Assembly (NCBI RefSeq): GCF_000520995.1
Contig: NZ_JACA01000005.1
Span: forward strand, 328,888-392,887
Length of the DNA: 64,000 nt
Source of the DNA: Aquimarina macrocephali JAMB N27
GTDB taxonomy: Bacteria; Bacteroidota; Bacteroidia; Flavobacteriales; Flavobacteriaceae
Direction: 5' to 3'
A model generated the notes under the pieces. It was not told the DNA's origin and did no database searches. It saw only the letters and a list, made by a program, of their open reading frames with translations. Both the position numbers and the translations under genes were made by a program. This document shows, piece by piece, positions 45,904 through 55,876 of the stretch; position 1 is the first letter of the stretch; every line of letters begins with the position of its first letter.

Positions 45904-46236
45904 ATGATTTTTAATAAAGAAGGTTCTACAACTATAATTACACAGGAAAAAACTACAATTATAGAATTTGTTAAAGGCCTTGAAGACAAGTATACTTCCC
46001 TGGAAAATGATAATATAATTGTTAACTTGTTTTCACTAGAACAAATCTCAGTAGATGATATCAATGAGTTTTTAAGGATTTCTAACTTGCATAAGGCTGC
46101 TAAGCATTCATTCGTGATTGTTACAAGCAAGATATCCTATGATGAGGTCCTAGGCGAAATTACAATTGTTCCTACATTACAGGAAGCATATGACTTGGTT
46201 GAAATGGAAGAAATAGAGAGAGATCTGGGTTTTTAG
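45904..46236 (+). CDS. STAS-like small protein, probable cotranscribed with pyrB
   Basis: 110 residues with the alternation of a STAS (SpoIIAA-like) domain: TIIEFVKGLEDKY, NIIVNLFSLEQISVDDINEF, SFVIVTSKISYDE, IVPTLQEAYDLVEMEEIERD. The conserved phosphorylatable Ser/Thr of true anti-anti-sigma factors is not obvious. Orthologues next to rnz are often mislabelled ribonuclease Z; it has no nuclease motif. 3 bp after pyrB. Confidence 0.6.
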   Translation: MIFNKEGSTTIITQEKTTIIEFVKGLEDKYTSLENDNIIVNLFSLEQISVDDINEFLRISNLHKAAKHSFVIVTSKISYDEVLGEITIVPTLQEAYDLVEMEEIERDLGF

Positions 46237-46286
46237 AAAATTTAACTTTTTTGTAATTATTTGTTTTGCTTTTCGTCTGATATGCT

Positions 46287-46745
46287 ATGAACAGATTTGC
46301 CCCATTTGTAAGTATACTTTTTTTTGTTTTTTTTGGTCAAGACGTTATCGGTCAGGATTGGAAATATGATTTTGACGAAGCAAAATCATTAGCAAAAGAA
46401 AAGGACCAAAATATCGTATTATTTTTTACCGGATCAGATTGGTGCCCTCCTTGTATTAGATTAGAAAGAAAAGTTTTCTCTAATGAGGAATTTATGGAAT
46501 TTGCTGATCAAAAATTTGTTTGGGTAAAAGCTGATTTTCCTAAGCGTAAAAAAAATAAACTTTCTTTGGTTCAGCAAAAGAAAAATAAAGTGCTTGCCCA
46601 AAAATATAACAGAAAATGGGTTTTTCCTGTTATTTTAGTTCTGGATAAGGAAGGAAACGTATTAGGGGTAACAGGCTATAGAAGAAATCTTGATGCAAAA
46701 GGATATATATCATTATTAACATCGTTTGATTCTTTTGGTCGTTAG
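46287..46745 (+). CDS. exported thioredoxin-like protein
   Basis: 152 residues. Signal peptide (PFVSILFFVFFGQDVIGQ) then a thioredoxin fold with the redox motif WCPPC (Cys53, Cys56) in FFTGSDWCPPCIRLE and the cis-Pro in WVFPVILVLDKEG. Probably a periplasmic thiol-disulfide protein, thioredoxin_7-like. Confidence 0.85.
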   Translation: MNRFAPFVSILFFVFFGQDVIGQDWKYDFDEAKSLAKEKDQNIVLFFTGSDWCPPCIRLERKVFSNEEFMEFADQKFVWVKADFPKRKKNKLSLVQQKKNKVLAQKYNRKWVFPVILVLDKEGNVLGVTGYRRNLDAKGYISLLTSFDSFGR

Positions 46746-46807
46746 ATTGATTTATAAATAAGATTAGATTATATTCACAGCCTGTTTAATAAATAGGAAA
46801 AATAATT

Positions 46808-47713
46808 TTGAAACTTACGATTTTAGGTTGCTATTCTGCAACTCCCCGAACATTTACAAATCCAACTTCTCAGGTCTTAGAAATGAATAATCATATCTTT
46901 TTGATTGATTGTGGAGAAGGAACCCAGGTAGAATTACGACGAAATAAAATCAAGTTTTCAAGAATAAAACATATTTTTATTTCACATCTTCATGGGGATC
47001 ATTTTTTTGGGTTGATCGGATTAGTATCTACGTTTAGATTACTTAGCAGGGATATACCATTACACATTCATGGTCCAAAGGGAATAAAAGAAGCTATCAC
47101 ATTACAATTAAAGCTTTCTAATTCGTGGACAGATTATCCTTTGCACTTTCATGAACTTACCAATACAGAATCAGAAATTGTTTTTGAAGATGAAAAAGTA
47201 GTAGTGCGTACAATACCCTTACAGCATAGGGTATATTGTAATGGGTTTTTATTTCAGGAAAAACCTGGAGATCGAACGTTACTGATTGATAAGGTATCTG
47301 ATTATGATATTGATAAAGTGTATTATCGTGCGATAAAAAAAGGAAAAGATGTTGTTTTGGATAACGGTACTGTGATTTCTAATGAAGAGCTTACCGATCC
47401 TCCTAAACCTGTTAAGAGTTATGCATTTTGTAGCGATACCAAGTATAACGAAGAGAAAATTCCTTTAATTAAAGATGTTACTGTATTATACCATGAATCT
47501 ACCTTTTTAGAAAGTCATAAACATTTGTGTGCAAAAACAGGGCATAGTTCGGCTATTGAAGCGGCTACTATTGCCAAAAAAGCAAATGTTGGATCCTTAA
47601 TTCTGGGGCATTATTCTACGAGGTATGAAAACATTGAGCTTTTTAGAGAAGAAGCGCAGACTGTTTTTGATGATGTAGAAATAGCTGATGATGGTAAAGT
47701 GTTTGAGTATTGA
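46808..47713 (+). CDS. rnz: ribonuclease Z
   Basis: 301 residues from a TTG start that gives the family N-terminus MKLTILGCYSATPRTFTNPT. Zinc-dependent beta-lactamase fold endonuclease that trims tRNA 3' ends. HxHxDH motif is SHLHGDHFFG (His60, His62, Asp64, His65); AFCSDTKYNE, YHESTFL and KTGHSSAIEAATIA complete the site. Confidence 0.95.
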   Translation: MKLTILGCYSATPRTFTNPTSQVLEMNNHIFLIDCGEGTQVELRRNKIKFSRIKHIFISHLHGDHFFGLIGLVSTFRLLSRDIPLHIHGPKGIKEAITLQLKLSNSWTDYPLHFHELTNTESEIVFEDEKVVVRTIPLQHRVYCNGFLFQEKPGDRTLLIDKVSDYDIDKVYYRAIKKGKDVVLDNGTVISNEELTDPPKPVKSYAFCSDTKYNEEKIPLIKDVTVLYHESTFLESHKHLCAKTGHSSAIEAATIAKKANVGSLILGHYSTRYENIELFREEAQTVFDDVEIADDGKVFEY

Positions 47714-47787
47714 TGTGATAAAAATTATCAGCTTATTATTGTTTTCTATATTTTAAAAATAGGTAAATTGCATAATAATTTGAGATA

Positions 47788-48432
47788 ATGAATAGAGATC
47801 TTACAGCATATAGAAAGTCATATGAAAAAAGCTTTTTAGAAGAAGAGAATCTTCCGGATTCCCCATTTAAACTTTTTTCTGATTGGTTTGCAGAAGTAGA
47901 AGAAGTAGGGGGAGTTGATGAGACTAATGCAATGACAATTACGACTACAGGGTTAGACGGGTTTCCAAAAGCAAGAATAGTATTGTTAAAACATTTTGAC
48001 GAAAATGGTTTTGTGTTTTACACTAATTATTCTTCAGAAAAGGGAAAAGCTATAACTACTAATAATAAAGTGTGTATTTCTTTCTTTTGGCCTAATTTGG
48101 AGCGACAGGTTATTGTTAAAGGTATTGCGCAAAAGGTAGAAGAAGAAGAGAGTGCTCGTTATTTTTTATCTCGCCCAAGAGGGAGTCAATTAGGAGCTTT
48201 AGCATCGGATCAAAGCGAAGTAATCAAATCAAGAGAAACATTAGAAAACCGATTACAATCTTTAGAAAAAGAATATAAAGATAAAGAAATACCTATGCCT
48301 AAATCTTGGGGAGGGTATTGTATAATGCCTATCGAGTTTGAGTTTTGGCAAGGTAGAGCTAATCGATTACATGACCGCATTCGTTTTTCTAATCAAAAAA
48401 AGAATTGGGAGATAGAAAGGTTATCTCCATAA
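47788..48432 (+). CDS. pdxH: pyridoxamine 5'-phosphate oxidase
   Basis: 214 residues. FMN enzyme making pyridoxal phosphate. ARIVLLKHFDENGFVFYTNY, ERQVIVKGIAQKVEEEES, SRPRGSQLGALASDQSE and the C-terminal EFWQGRANRLHDRI are the PdxH signatures. It ends 6 bp before the convergent OmpA gene with no visible terminator. Confidence 0.96.
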   Translation: MNRDLTAYRKSYEKSFLEEENLPDSPFKLFSDWFAEVEEVGGVDETNAMTITTTGLDGFPKARIVLLKHFDENGFVFYTNYSSEKGKAITTNNKVCISFFWPNLERQVIVKGIAQKVEEEESARYFLSRPRGSQLGALASDQSEVIKSRETLENRLQSLEKEYKDKEIPMPKSWGGYCIMPIEFEFWQGRANRLHDRIRFSNQKKNWEIERLSP

Positions 48433-48438
48433 AAAAGA

Positions 48439-50640
48439 TTACATAATTACAAAACTAGAACGTCTGTTCTTTTGGTATTGGTCTTCAGAACAGTCTTCTC
48501 CATCTTTACAATTATTAACAGGTCTGGTTTCTCCAAATCCAACATAGGAGAGGATTCTGTTTTTAGAAATATTTTTACTTAATAAGTAATTATAAATGGA
48601 TTCTGCTCTTTTTTGTGAAAGAGTTAGATTATAATTTTCTCCACCACGACTGTCAGAATGTGTTTCTATTTTGATTACCATATTAGGATAATCATTATTC
48701 ATAATTTCTACCACTTTATCAAGCTCTATTTCTGCTTTTTCGGTGATATCCCATTTATCAAAATCAAAATAAATTTCATTTAGATTTATCAGATCATTGA
48801 TTGTTTTGGTCAATTTCATCTCTGATTGTAAAGGTGATTCTGGTGCACCGCTAGATTGTACGATATCTCCCGAGGCAAGACCTCCGCTTTTTGTATTATT
48901 AGATTTGGTTACTTCGTCCATTTCTCCTGGTATTACCGCTGCAAATTGGCTATTCATTTTCTTTTTAGGAATAGAAACAAGACGACTGGCATTAGGACAG
49001 TTTAATTCACTAATGTCTATAGCTAATTTAAATTGGTAGTAATCTGGTAATTCGCAAGAGTTAATATGGTTGTACCCTTTAGAGTATTTAATAGTTTCGT
49101 TTAGTGTACCATTAAACTCGGCCATAACCGGTTGATCCACTACAAGAATATCATCAATTGTATTAATTGATTCACATTCGGTATCTACAATCACATTATA
49201 GCTAATTTTAAATGGCTCACTATCTGTTTTTACCATTTTATTTGGTACAATGAAATTTAATGTTCGAGATGCTTTATCGTATTTTACCTTTATTCTTTTA
49301 GTAGGCAAAATCATAGTCTTTTCGGAAAATATTACATTTTTTGGCAGAACATCTTTAATTATTGTATTCTTCGCATCATCATTACCATCATTATATACTG
49401 TAAGATGATACGTTATTTCTTGTTTTGGGGCTAAAACATCATTTGGATGAATATATTGATCGTTTGCTGTATATTTTGATCTTTTTACAATGTGGATTGC
49501 AGGTTCATATATTTCTACACTAAACGCAACTGCCATAACAGAATATCCATCATTATTAGTTGATAATCTAAATTTGGCTTCCGTTTGATTATTACCTATA
49601 ATTCTATTTCTTACATTTTTTATATCAAATAAATCAGCATCATATCCTAATGTATTTTGACTTGCAGGTACTCTGGTTTTTACATTTTTACCATTTTCAG
49701 TAATATTGGCATTGAAGAAGTTATTCATAGGGTTAATGCCATCTGCAAGACTTTTATATTTATTAGTCTCATTAGACATTGCCTGAAAACGATCTCCAAT
49801 AATTCCTTTATCTCCTTCATAGGCAATTACACCTATTTTTCCGTGAACAGCTCCATTAGGAATAGTTTGAAAATTGTTAAAAGAAAAGGCTACAGGTTTT
49901 GCTTTAGAATCAATATTTACAAAACCATCGTATACATAAAATCTTTTTCTGGGTTTGGTGTCATCTTCATAAATAACAACCATTGTCCATCCACCGGCAA
50001 GGCCATTACCTAAAGTTTCATCATCATTTACCGCAGTAGTAGTAGCAGGAATATTTGCAACAGTATATGTCCCTAAGGGATTTTCTAACTTTAAAATATC
50101 TGTAGTAATATCTTTATAGCAAGAGTATTGTTTGAACAAAGATTCACTATCATTATAATAATCATGGATTATTTGACCACCACTAATAGTCGAATACGAC
50201 TTTTGGCCAGGGTATTTTATTTTTATAGAAGTTATATCATGTTGTCTATTTTTATCTGCATAAGCAGCAGTCCAATATAAACCAACATGTTTAATAGCAT
50301 TACAATTAGAATCAATATCTAAATCTGCGCTACTGGAATTAAAAGTAGTTGGATCATTATCAATATCGATAAAGCCCATTTTAAATAAATTGTTTAATCC
50401 ACCATCATTATAGCTCTCATTAGGGTCAAATACACCAGACCCGTCATCATTACTAACTTTCCCCAGAACAGTATTGGATACAAACTTGAAATCCCCTTTA
50501 AGAGTTAATTCTGTACGCTTCTTAAGGGGTACCTCTACTTGCCCATATGCAATTGTAGAACCAATACAGCATATGAATATAAGCAGGTACATATTCTGAA
50601 ACCATTTAAGATCTCTTTTTATAGTAATCACTTTTTCCAC
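48439..50640 (-). CDS. large DUF11/OmpA surface protein
   Basis: 733 residues. Signal peptide (MYLLIFICCIGSTIAYGQ region). N-terminal ~350 residues are a secreted domain with paired Cys (SNCNAIKHVGLYWTAAY, GGWTMVVIYEDDTKPRKRFY). Then a DUF11-type Ig repeat (APKQEITYHLTVYNDGNDDA KNTIIKDVLP) at ~400-490. The C-terminal OmpA domain spans ~610-733 (LNEIYFDFDKWDITEKAEIE; ETHSDSRGGENYNLTLSQKR; KNRRSSFVIM), very like that of the protein at 39313-41391. Monocistronic; role probably envelope-wall linkage. Confidence 0.85.
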   Translation of the reverse strand: MEKVITIKRDLKWFQNMYLLIFICCIGSTIAYGQVEVPLKKRTELTLKGDFKFVSNTVLGKVSNDDGSGVFDPNESYNDGGLNNLFKMGFIDIDNDPTTFNSSSADLDIDSNCNAIKHVGLYWTAAYADKNRQHDITSIKIKYPGQKSYSTISGGQIIHDYYNDSESLFKQYSCYKDITTDILKLENPLGTYTVANIPATTTAVNDDETLGNGLAGGWTMVVIYEDDTKPRKRFYVYDGFVNIDSKAKPVAFSFNNFQTIPNGAVHGKIGVIAYEGDKGIIGDRFQAMSNETNKYKSLADGINPMNNFFNANITENGKNVKTRVPASQNTLGYDADLFDIKNVRNRIIGNNQTEAKFRLSTNNDGYSVMAVAFSVEIYEPAIHIVKRSKYTANDQYIHPNDVLAPKQEITYHLTVYNDGNDDAKNTIIKDVLPKNVIFSEKTMILPTKRIKVKYDKASRTLNFIVPNKMVKTDSEPFKISYNVIVDTECESINTIDDILVVDQPVMAEFNGTLNETIKYSKGYNHINSCELPDYYQFKLAIDISELNCPNASRLVSIPKKKMNSQFAAVIPGEMDEVTKSNNTKSGGLASGDIVQSSGAPESPLQSEMKLTKTINDLINLNEIYFDFDKWDITEKAEIELDKVVEIMNNDYPNMVIKIETHSDSRGGENYNLTLSQKRAESIYNYLLSKNISKNRILSYVGFGETRPVNNCKDGEDCSEDQYQKNRRSSFVIM

Positions 50641-51027
50641 CTTTCTTGTTTTTTATTACCCTACTGATATTATGATAAATTTGTGCTCATAATGTTTGGG
50701 GGAAACATTCTGATTTAAGGGAAAACCGTATGTAAATTTATATTTTAACATTTAATTTTATACGAAAAAAAACATGTTTTCGATGTAAATACCATTTTTA
50801 TCGATTAAAATCAGGTGTTTATTATGTTCATTTTCATTATTTTAGCCGTTTTACATATTATTTTTACATTAATTATTTGATATGTATAAGTGGCATAAAT
50901 ATGAAAATTGATCTTACCTATAACTATATAAAAAATGATTTTTTATATTCTTATATTAAGATTTGTAAAAACGAATCCTTAAACTTGTATTAAATAACTT
51001 CATTTTTGCTAAAATAGTATCAGATTC
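50641..51027. other. AT-rich divergent intergenic region
   Basis: 387 bp between the divergent OmpA and sixA genes, very AT-rich, no coding remnant. A small hairpin AATGTTT-GGGGG-AAACATT (50691-50709) is the only structure I see. Must contain two promoters; no convincing consensus pair found. Confidence 0.45.
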
Positions 51028-51513
51028 ATGAAAACTTTATATATAATAAGACACGCAAAATCTTCTTGGGAGTTTGATGTGTCAGACGATAAAAGACCTC
51101 TTAATAGTAGAGGTGTAAGAGATGCTGGATTGGTAGGTGAACATCTGAAAACATTGGTAAGACCGATTGATAAAATTTTATGTAGCCCAGCCAAAAGAGC
51201 GTATAGTACTGCAGAAATTATCGTAAGCCATTTAGATGTTTCTGAAAGCATATTTTCTTTAGAACCAAATCTTTATGATTTTGAAGGAAGTCAAGTTATT
51301 GATGTGATAAAAAATTGCCAGGACGATATTAATACTTTAATGATATTTGGGCATAATCATGCTTTTACTTCAATCGCTAATCTTTATGGAGATCAACATA
51401 TAGATAATTTACCGACAGCGGGAGTAGTTGCTATAGAATTTGAAGTAGATACATGGCAAAATATTTCTGTAGGAAAAAACTTATTAACGATTTTTCCTAA
51501 ATCTTTGCGATAA
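51028..51513 (+). CDS. sixA: SixA-type phosphohistidine phosphatase
   Basis: 161 residues. RHG motif RHAKSSWE with catalytic His9, later His in FGHNHAFTSIANLYG. SixA-like proteins dephosphorylate histidine kinases or phosphotransferase proteins. Its TAA shares one base with the ATG of ppk1 (TAATG), so the two are coupled. Confidence 0.88.
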   Translation: MKTLYIIRHAKSSWEFDVSDDKRPLNSRGVRDAGLVGEHLKTLVRPIDKILCSPAKRAYSTAEIIVSHLDVSESIFSLEPNLYDFEGSQVIDVIKNCQDDINTLMIFGHNHAFTSIANLYGDQHIDNLPTAGVVAIEFEVDTWQNISVGKNLLTIFPKSLR

Positions 51514-53618
51514 TGACAGAAAACATTAAAAATCAATATGTTAATAGGGAATTAAGTTGGCTTCAATTTAATGCAAGAGTATTACAAGAAGCAGCAGATG
51601 ATACAGTTCCATTGTTAGAAAGGTTACGTTTTATAGGGATATTTTCTAATAATCTGGATGAGTTTTTTAAAGTAAGATATGCTACCATTAAACGAATTGA
51701 CCAAGCAGGAAAAGATGGAAAGAATGTACTTAAAGGCACTACAGCAAACGAGCTATTAGAAAAGATTACAAATATAGTTATCAAGCAACAGGCAGAAAGC
51801 CTTAAAACTATTGATAACATTAAATATGAACTTGAAAATCATAATATTTTTATTATAGATGAAAATCAAGTTACACCGGATCAAGATGCTTTTATTCGCA
51901 ATTATTTTGTAAGTAAAGTTAGCCCTGCTTTAGTTACCTATATACTTAATGATCTAGAAAAGTTTCCACATTTAAAAGATAGTGTAGCTTATTTAGCAGT
52001 AAAACTCGTTCTTAAGGATAAAATTCCTAAAGAAGGACGAATCTCCAAAATATTACAACAAACGACCAAAGAAAAAATATATGCACTGATCGAGATACCA
52101 AAAAATACAGATCGATTTGTTGTACTTCCCGAAAAAGAAGGAAAACAATTTATTATCATTCTAGATGATTTGATCCGATATTGTATGCATATTAACTTTA
52201 GTATTTTTGATTATGTACGGGCATCAGCTCATATGATTAAAATTACACGTGATGCACAGTTGGATTTTGATAATGATCTAAGTAAAAGTTTTATTCAAAA
52301 AATATCAAGTAGTGTGAGGTCTCGTCGTGACGGAGAACCAGTTCGATTTGTCTATGATAAAACGATAGAAAGAGATACTCTTGATTTTTTAATGGAAAAA
52401 ATGGGAGTTGATAATACCGATAGTATTATTCCCGGAGGAAGGTACCATAATCGTAGAGATTATATGAATTTTCCGGACTTGGGTGATGCCAATTTGGTAT
52501 ATCAACCAATTAAACCCTTAGCGATACCAGGTCTTGTTTTACAAGGAAGCTTATTAAATAAGATTGCTAAAAAAGATTTCCTGCAATACACACCTTACCA
52601 TACTTTTTCATATACGGTAAAATTTTTACGAGAATCTGCAATTGATCCAAAAGTAAAAAGTATTAAAATTACTATATATAGATTGGCAAATATATCTCAC
52701 ATTGCCAGCTCTCTCATAAATGCAGCCAAAAATGGTAAAAGCGTTACTGTACAAATAGAATTACAAGCTCGTTTTGATGAAGCCGCAAATATTCGTTATG
52801 CAGAGCAAATGCAAAGAGAAGGAATACATTTGATTTTTGGAGTTACTGGGCTTAAAGTACACTGTAAAGCATGTATAATTGAACGAGAGGAAAAAGGAAA
52901 ACTTAAAAGGTATGGTTTTATAAGTACAGGTAATTTTAATGAATCTACAGCAAAAATCTATACCGATTATACCTTATTTACCACCAATGAATCTATTTTA
53001 AAAGAAACGAATAGAGTTTTTAAATTCTTTGAAATAAATTATAAAATAAACCGCTACAAGCACTTGTTAGTTTCTCCGCATTATACAAGATCATCTCTGG
53101 TGAAATTGATAGAAAAAGAGATTAGAAACGTAAAAGAAGGTAAGCCAGCAGGAATTAAACTGAAATTGAATAGCTTGAGTGATTATGATATGATAGATAA
53201 GCTATATGAAGCCAGTAGAGCAGGAGTGAAAATAGATCTAATTATTAGAGGTATTTGTTGTTTAATCCCTGGTATCCCGGGAATGAGTGAAAATATAAGA
53301 GCAATAAGTGTAATAGATAAATTTTTAGAACATACTCGATTGTACATATTTCAAAATGGTGGAGATCCCAAAGTGTACATATCATCAGCAGATTGGATGA
53401 CGCGTAATTTAGATAGAAGAGTAGAGGTTTCTTGCCCTATCTATGATGAAGATATCAAATTAGAATTAATGGATACTTTTGATATTTGCTGGAAAGATAA
53501 TGTTAAAGCCAGAAGACTTTCTAAAGAGCAAGATAATGTGTACATTAAAAACGATAATGAGAAAGTAAGATCACAAAAGGCAACATACGACTATTATTTA
53601 AAAAAACTTGGAAATTAA
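51513..53618 (+). CDS. ppk1: polyphosphate kinase 1
   Basis: 701 residues, full PPK1. Reversible polymerisation of the gamma phosphate of ATP. N-terminal RELSWLQFNARVLQEAADDT, LLERLRFIGIFSNNLDEFFK; the phosphohistidine His450 in GLKVHCKACII; STGNFNESTAKIYTDYTLFT; C-terminal RNLDRRVEVSCPIYD. Middle gene of sixA-ppk1-ppx. Confidence 0.95.
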   Translation: MTENIKNQYVNRELSWLQFNARVLQEAADDTVPLLERLRFIGIFSNNLDEFFKVRYATIKRIDQAGKDGKNVLKGTTANELLEKITNIVIKQQAESLKTIDNIKYELENHNIFIIDENQVTPDQDAFIRNYFVSKVSPALVTYILNDLEKFPHLKDSVAYLAVKLVLKDKIPKEGRISKILQQTTKEKIYALIEIPKNTDRFVVLPEKEGKQFIIILDDLIRYCMHINFSIFDYVRASAHMIKITRDAQLDFDNDLSKSFIQKISSSVRSRRDGEPVRFVYDKTIERDTLDFLMEKMGVDNTDSIIPGGRYHNRRDYMNFPDLGDANLVYQPIKPLAIPGLVLQGSLLNKIAKKDFLQYTPYHTFSYTVKFLRESAIDPKVKSIKITIYRLANISHIASSLINAAKNGKSVTVQIELQARFDEAANIRYAEQMQREGIHLIFGVTGLKVHCKACIIEREEKGKLKRYGFISTGNFNESTAKIYTDYTLFTTNESILKETNRVFKFFEINYKINRYKHLLVSPHYTRSSLVKLIEKEIRNVKEGKPAGIKLKLNSLSDYDMIDKLYEASRAGVKIDLIIRGICCLIPGIPGMSENIRAISVIDKFLEHTRLYIFQNGGDPKVYISSADWMTRNLDRRVEVSCPIYDEDIKLELMDTFDICWKDNVKARRLSKEQDNVYIKNDNEKVRSQKATYDYYLKKLGN

Positions 53619-53623
53619 TTATT

Positions 53624-54523
53624 TTGTTAACTATAGAAAAATATGGAGCCATCGATATAGGTTCCAATGCGGTACGATTATTAATAAGTAGTATTCACGA
53701 AGAGAAAGGAAAAACTACTAGATTTAAAAAAACAAGCCTCGTTAGGGTACCAATCCGATTAGGAGAAGATGTTTTTAAGTCCGGACGTGTTTCTTCGGAA
53801 AATATTACTAGAATGATAGATGCCATGCAGGCATATCAATTATTAATGAAAACGCATAAAGTGATTAGATATAAAGCCTGTGCAACATCTGCTATGCGCG
53901 AAGCTGAGAATGGAGAAGAAGTAGCACGCCTTATAAAAGAGAAAACAGGTATTCAAATAGATATTATAGATGGTAAAGATGAAGCTGCTATAATTGCCAT
54001 GACAGATCTACACGAATTGATAAATACAGATGCAACATATTTATACGTAGATGTAGGAGGAGGTAGTACAGAATTTACATTATACCATAATGGAAATACT
54101 ATTATATCCCGATCTTTTAAATTAGGAACTGTAAGACTTCTTAATAATTTGGTTTCTGATAAAGTTTGGAAAGATGTAGAAGATTGGATTAAAGAAAGTA
54201 CTAGAGGCTATGGTAAAGTTTCATTAATTGGATCTGGAGGAAATATTAATAATATCTTTAAAAATAGTGGCAAAAGAATGGGGAAACCACTATCTTTTTT
54301 ATATCTAAGTTCTTATTATAAATTGCTTAATTCTTTAACTTATGAAGAAAGAATATGGCAACTTAATTTAAATCAGGATAGAGCAGATGTGATTACTCCA
54401 GCAACTCGAATATATCTTTCGGCGATGAAATGGAGCAGTTCCAGAGAAATCTTTGTTCCAAAAATTGGTCTATCTGACGGAATTATAAAATCATTGTATA
54501 ATGAAAAACTAAATAATCGGTGA
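53624..54523 (+). CDS. ppx: Ppx/GppA family exopolyphosphatase (short form)
   Basis: 299 residues from a TTG 5 bp after ppk1. AIDIGSNAVRLLI, ACATSAMREAENG, YVDVGGGSTEFTL and LIGSGGNINNI are the actin-like ATPase-fold motifs. It has only the catalytic Ppx core, without the C-terminal HD-like domain of long Ppx, common in Bacteroidota. Opposes PPK1 in polyphosphate turnover. Confidence 0.93.
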   Translation: MLTIEKYGAIDIGSNAVRLLISSIHEEKGKTTRFKKTSLVRVPIRLGEDVFKSGRVSSENITRMIDAMQAYQLLMKTHKVIRYKACATSAMREAENGEEVARLIKEKTGIQIDIIDGKDEAAIIAMTDLHELINTDATYLYVDVGGGSTEFTLYHNGNTIISRSFKLGTVRLLNNLVSDKVWKDVEDWIKESTRGYGKVSLIGSGGNINNIFKNSGKRMGKPLSFLYLSSYYKLLNSLTYEERIWQLNLNQDRADVITPATRIYLSAMKWSSSREIFVPKIGLSDGIIKSLYNEKLNNR

Positions 54524-54643
54524 AATTCATAAGTAGTACATTTTATCGATTTTTAAAGAGTAATAATCTTCATTGAGCCCCGAAAAGTCAATAAAAATCC
54601 ATTATTTTGCGTTAAATTGAACCGTAATCTAATATCTTGTACT

Positions 54644-55204
54644 ATGAAAAAAACAGTACTATTCACTGTGATTTTATTAATATTTGTTGCTTTAAAATCT
54701 CAATCTCAGGAGATTACATATGGAGTAAGACTTGGAGCCAATCTAAGTTCTATTAGTTCTGATGATATTCCTGAAAATCTTAAAGATAGCAGATTTGGTA
54801 TAATAGCAGGTTTCTTAGCAGAAGTCCCTATTAACCAAAAATGGAGTATTCAGCCAGAGTTTCAGTACTCTTCTTTGGGTAATGATGATGAATCCCTAAG
54901 AATAGACTATCTTCAATTACCAATATTACTTAAATATAATTTTTCAGAATTGTTTAATGTTCATATCGGCCCTCAGGTAGGACTTAAGATATGGGAATGG
55001 GAAGATAACTCAACAGTCGAAACAAATTTTAATACATTTAATCTATCTGCTGTTGCAGGTATTGGTGTACGTATTACAGAGAATTTCTTTGCTGATTTAC
55101 GATATGGTTTTGGTGTGTCTAATGTTATAGATGATGAAGATATTCCTGGAGGAGCAAAGGGAAGTAATAGGAATATTCAACTTTCTTTTGGTTACAAAAT
55201 ATAA
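54644..55204 (+). CDS. outer-membrane beta-barrel protein (PorT-like)
   Basis: 186 residues from ATG 54644; an in-frame TTG at 54617 precedes the signal peptide and is rejected. Signal peptide (KKTVLFTVILLIFVALKSQS), then an eight-strand-type barrel (EITYGVRLGANLSSISSDD.. GIIAGFLAEVPINQKWSIQP, LLKYNFSELFNVHIGPQVGL, FADLRYGFGVSN) ending in a hydrophobic Tyr-Lys-Ile. Function not known; belongs to the broad outer-membrane-beta-barrel family. Confidence 0.82.
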   Translation: MKKTVLFTVILLIFVALKSQSQEITYGVRLGANLSSISSDDIPENLKDSRFGIIAGFLAEVPINQKWSIQPEFQYSSLGNDDESLRIDYLQLPILLKYNFSELFNVHIGPQVGLKIWEWEDNSTVETNFNTFNLSAVAGIGVRITENFFADLRYGFGVSNVIDDEDIPGGAKGSNRNIQLSFGYKI

Positions 55205-55222
55205 TATATAGGATAAAACACA

Positions 55223-55876
55223 CTATGTATTGTATTGCTTATAATTATCAAAGAAGGACTTCTTTATAATAATACTTTTGTTGCTATATTCTAGCAAAAG
55301 ATTACTATTCAGTTTATTAATGATTTTGTTGGTCGTCACCCTGGAAACCCTGATATAGTTTGATAGCTCATTTTGGTTAAGGGGAGAATGTATAATAATT
55401 TCTTCCGAATTGTAAGGACATCCAAATTTCTCTTTAAATTCAAAAAGTACTTTTATTAACCGTAATTCTGCGGATTGAATTTGAAGCGTTTTTATTCTAT
55501 TTTCATACTCCTGATATTCCTTACCTAGTATTGATAAAAAGTCTTTATAAAGGTCAGGATTTTTTTTTATAGCCTTTTGTATGATGTTTTTGTCAAATTC
55601 ATACACTTTTGTTTCTTCACTAAGAGATTCATAAATACAATATGAACAAAAATCTATAAAAATTGAACTTGCCCCAAAAACTTGGTTTTTTGTCAATATA
55701 ATAAGAACTACCTCTTCTCCTTGGTCAGTAAAACAACCAATTTTCATAACTCCATTCTTAATAAGATAGATCTTTTTAGAGCATGCCCCTGTACTTTTTA
55801 TAACCTCATTTTGATAATAAATGTTACAATTGTATTGATCGTTTTTTACTAGAATGTTTAATAATTCAAAGCACAT
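55223..55876 (-). CDS. Crp/Fnr family transcriptional regulator
   Basis: 217 residues. N-terminal cyclic-nucleotide-binding-like barrel (KIYLIKNGVMKIGCFTDQGE, VFGASSIFIDFCS) and C-terminal helix-turn-helix (LNQNELSNYIRVSRVTTNKI INKL). Several Cys (GACSKK, FCSYC) could bind a cofactor or sense redox, as in Fnr-like members, but spacing is not a classic iron-sulfur motif. Divergent to the adenylation cluster across a 364-bp region with a repeated GCACAAACTCA, so it is a candidate regulator of that cluster. Confidence 0.85.
   Translation of the reverse strand: MCFELLNILVKNDQYNCNIYYQNEVIKSTGACSKKIYLIKNGVMKIGCFTDQGEEVVLIILTKNQVFGASSIFIDFCSYCIYESLSEETKVYEFDKNIIQKAIKKNPDLYKDFLSILGKEYQEYENRIKTLQIQSAELRLIKVLFEFKEKFGCPYNSEEIIIHSPLNQNELSNYIRVSRVTTNKIINKLNSNLLLEYSNKSIIIKKSFFDNYKQYNT

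Noticed and set aside
45904..46236. Ribonuclease Z call for the STAS-like gene
   Set aside because: No HxHxDH motif; the true rnz is at 46808-47713.
50676..50683. TAAATTTG as a promoter for sixA
   Set aside because: 345 bp from the gene and with its nearest TTG 27 bp away; likely chance in AT-rich DNA.
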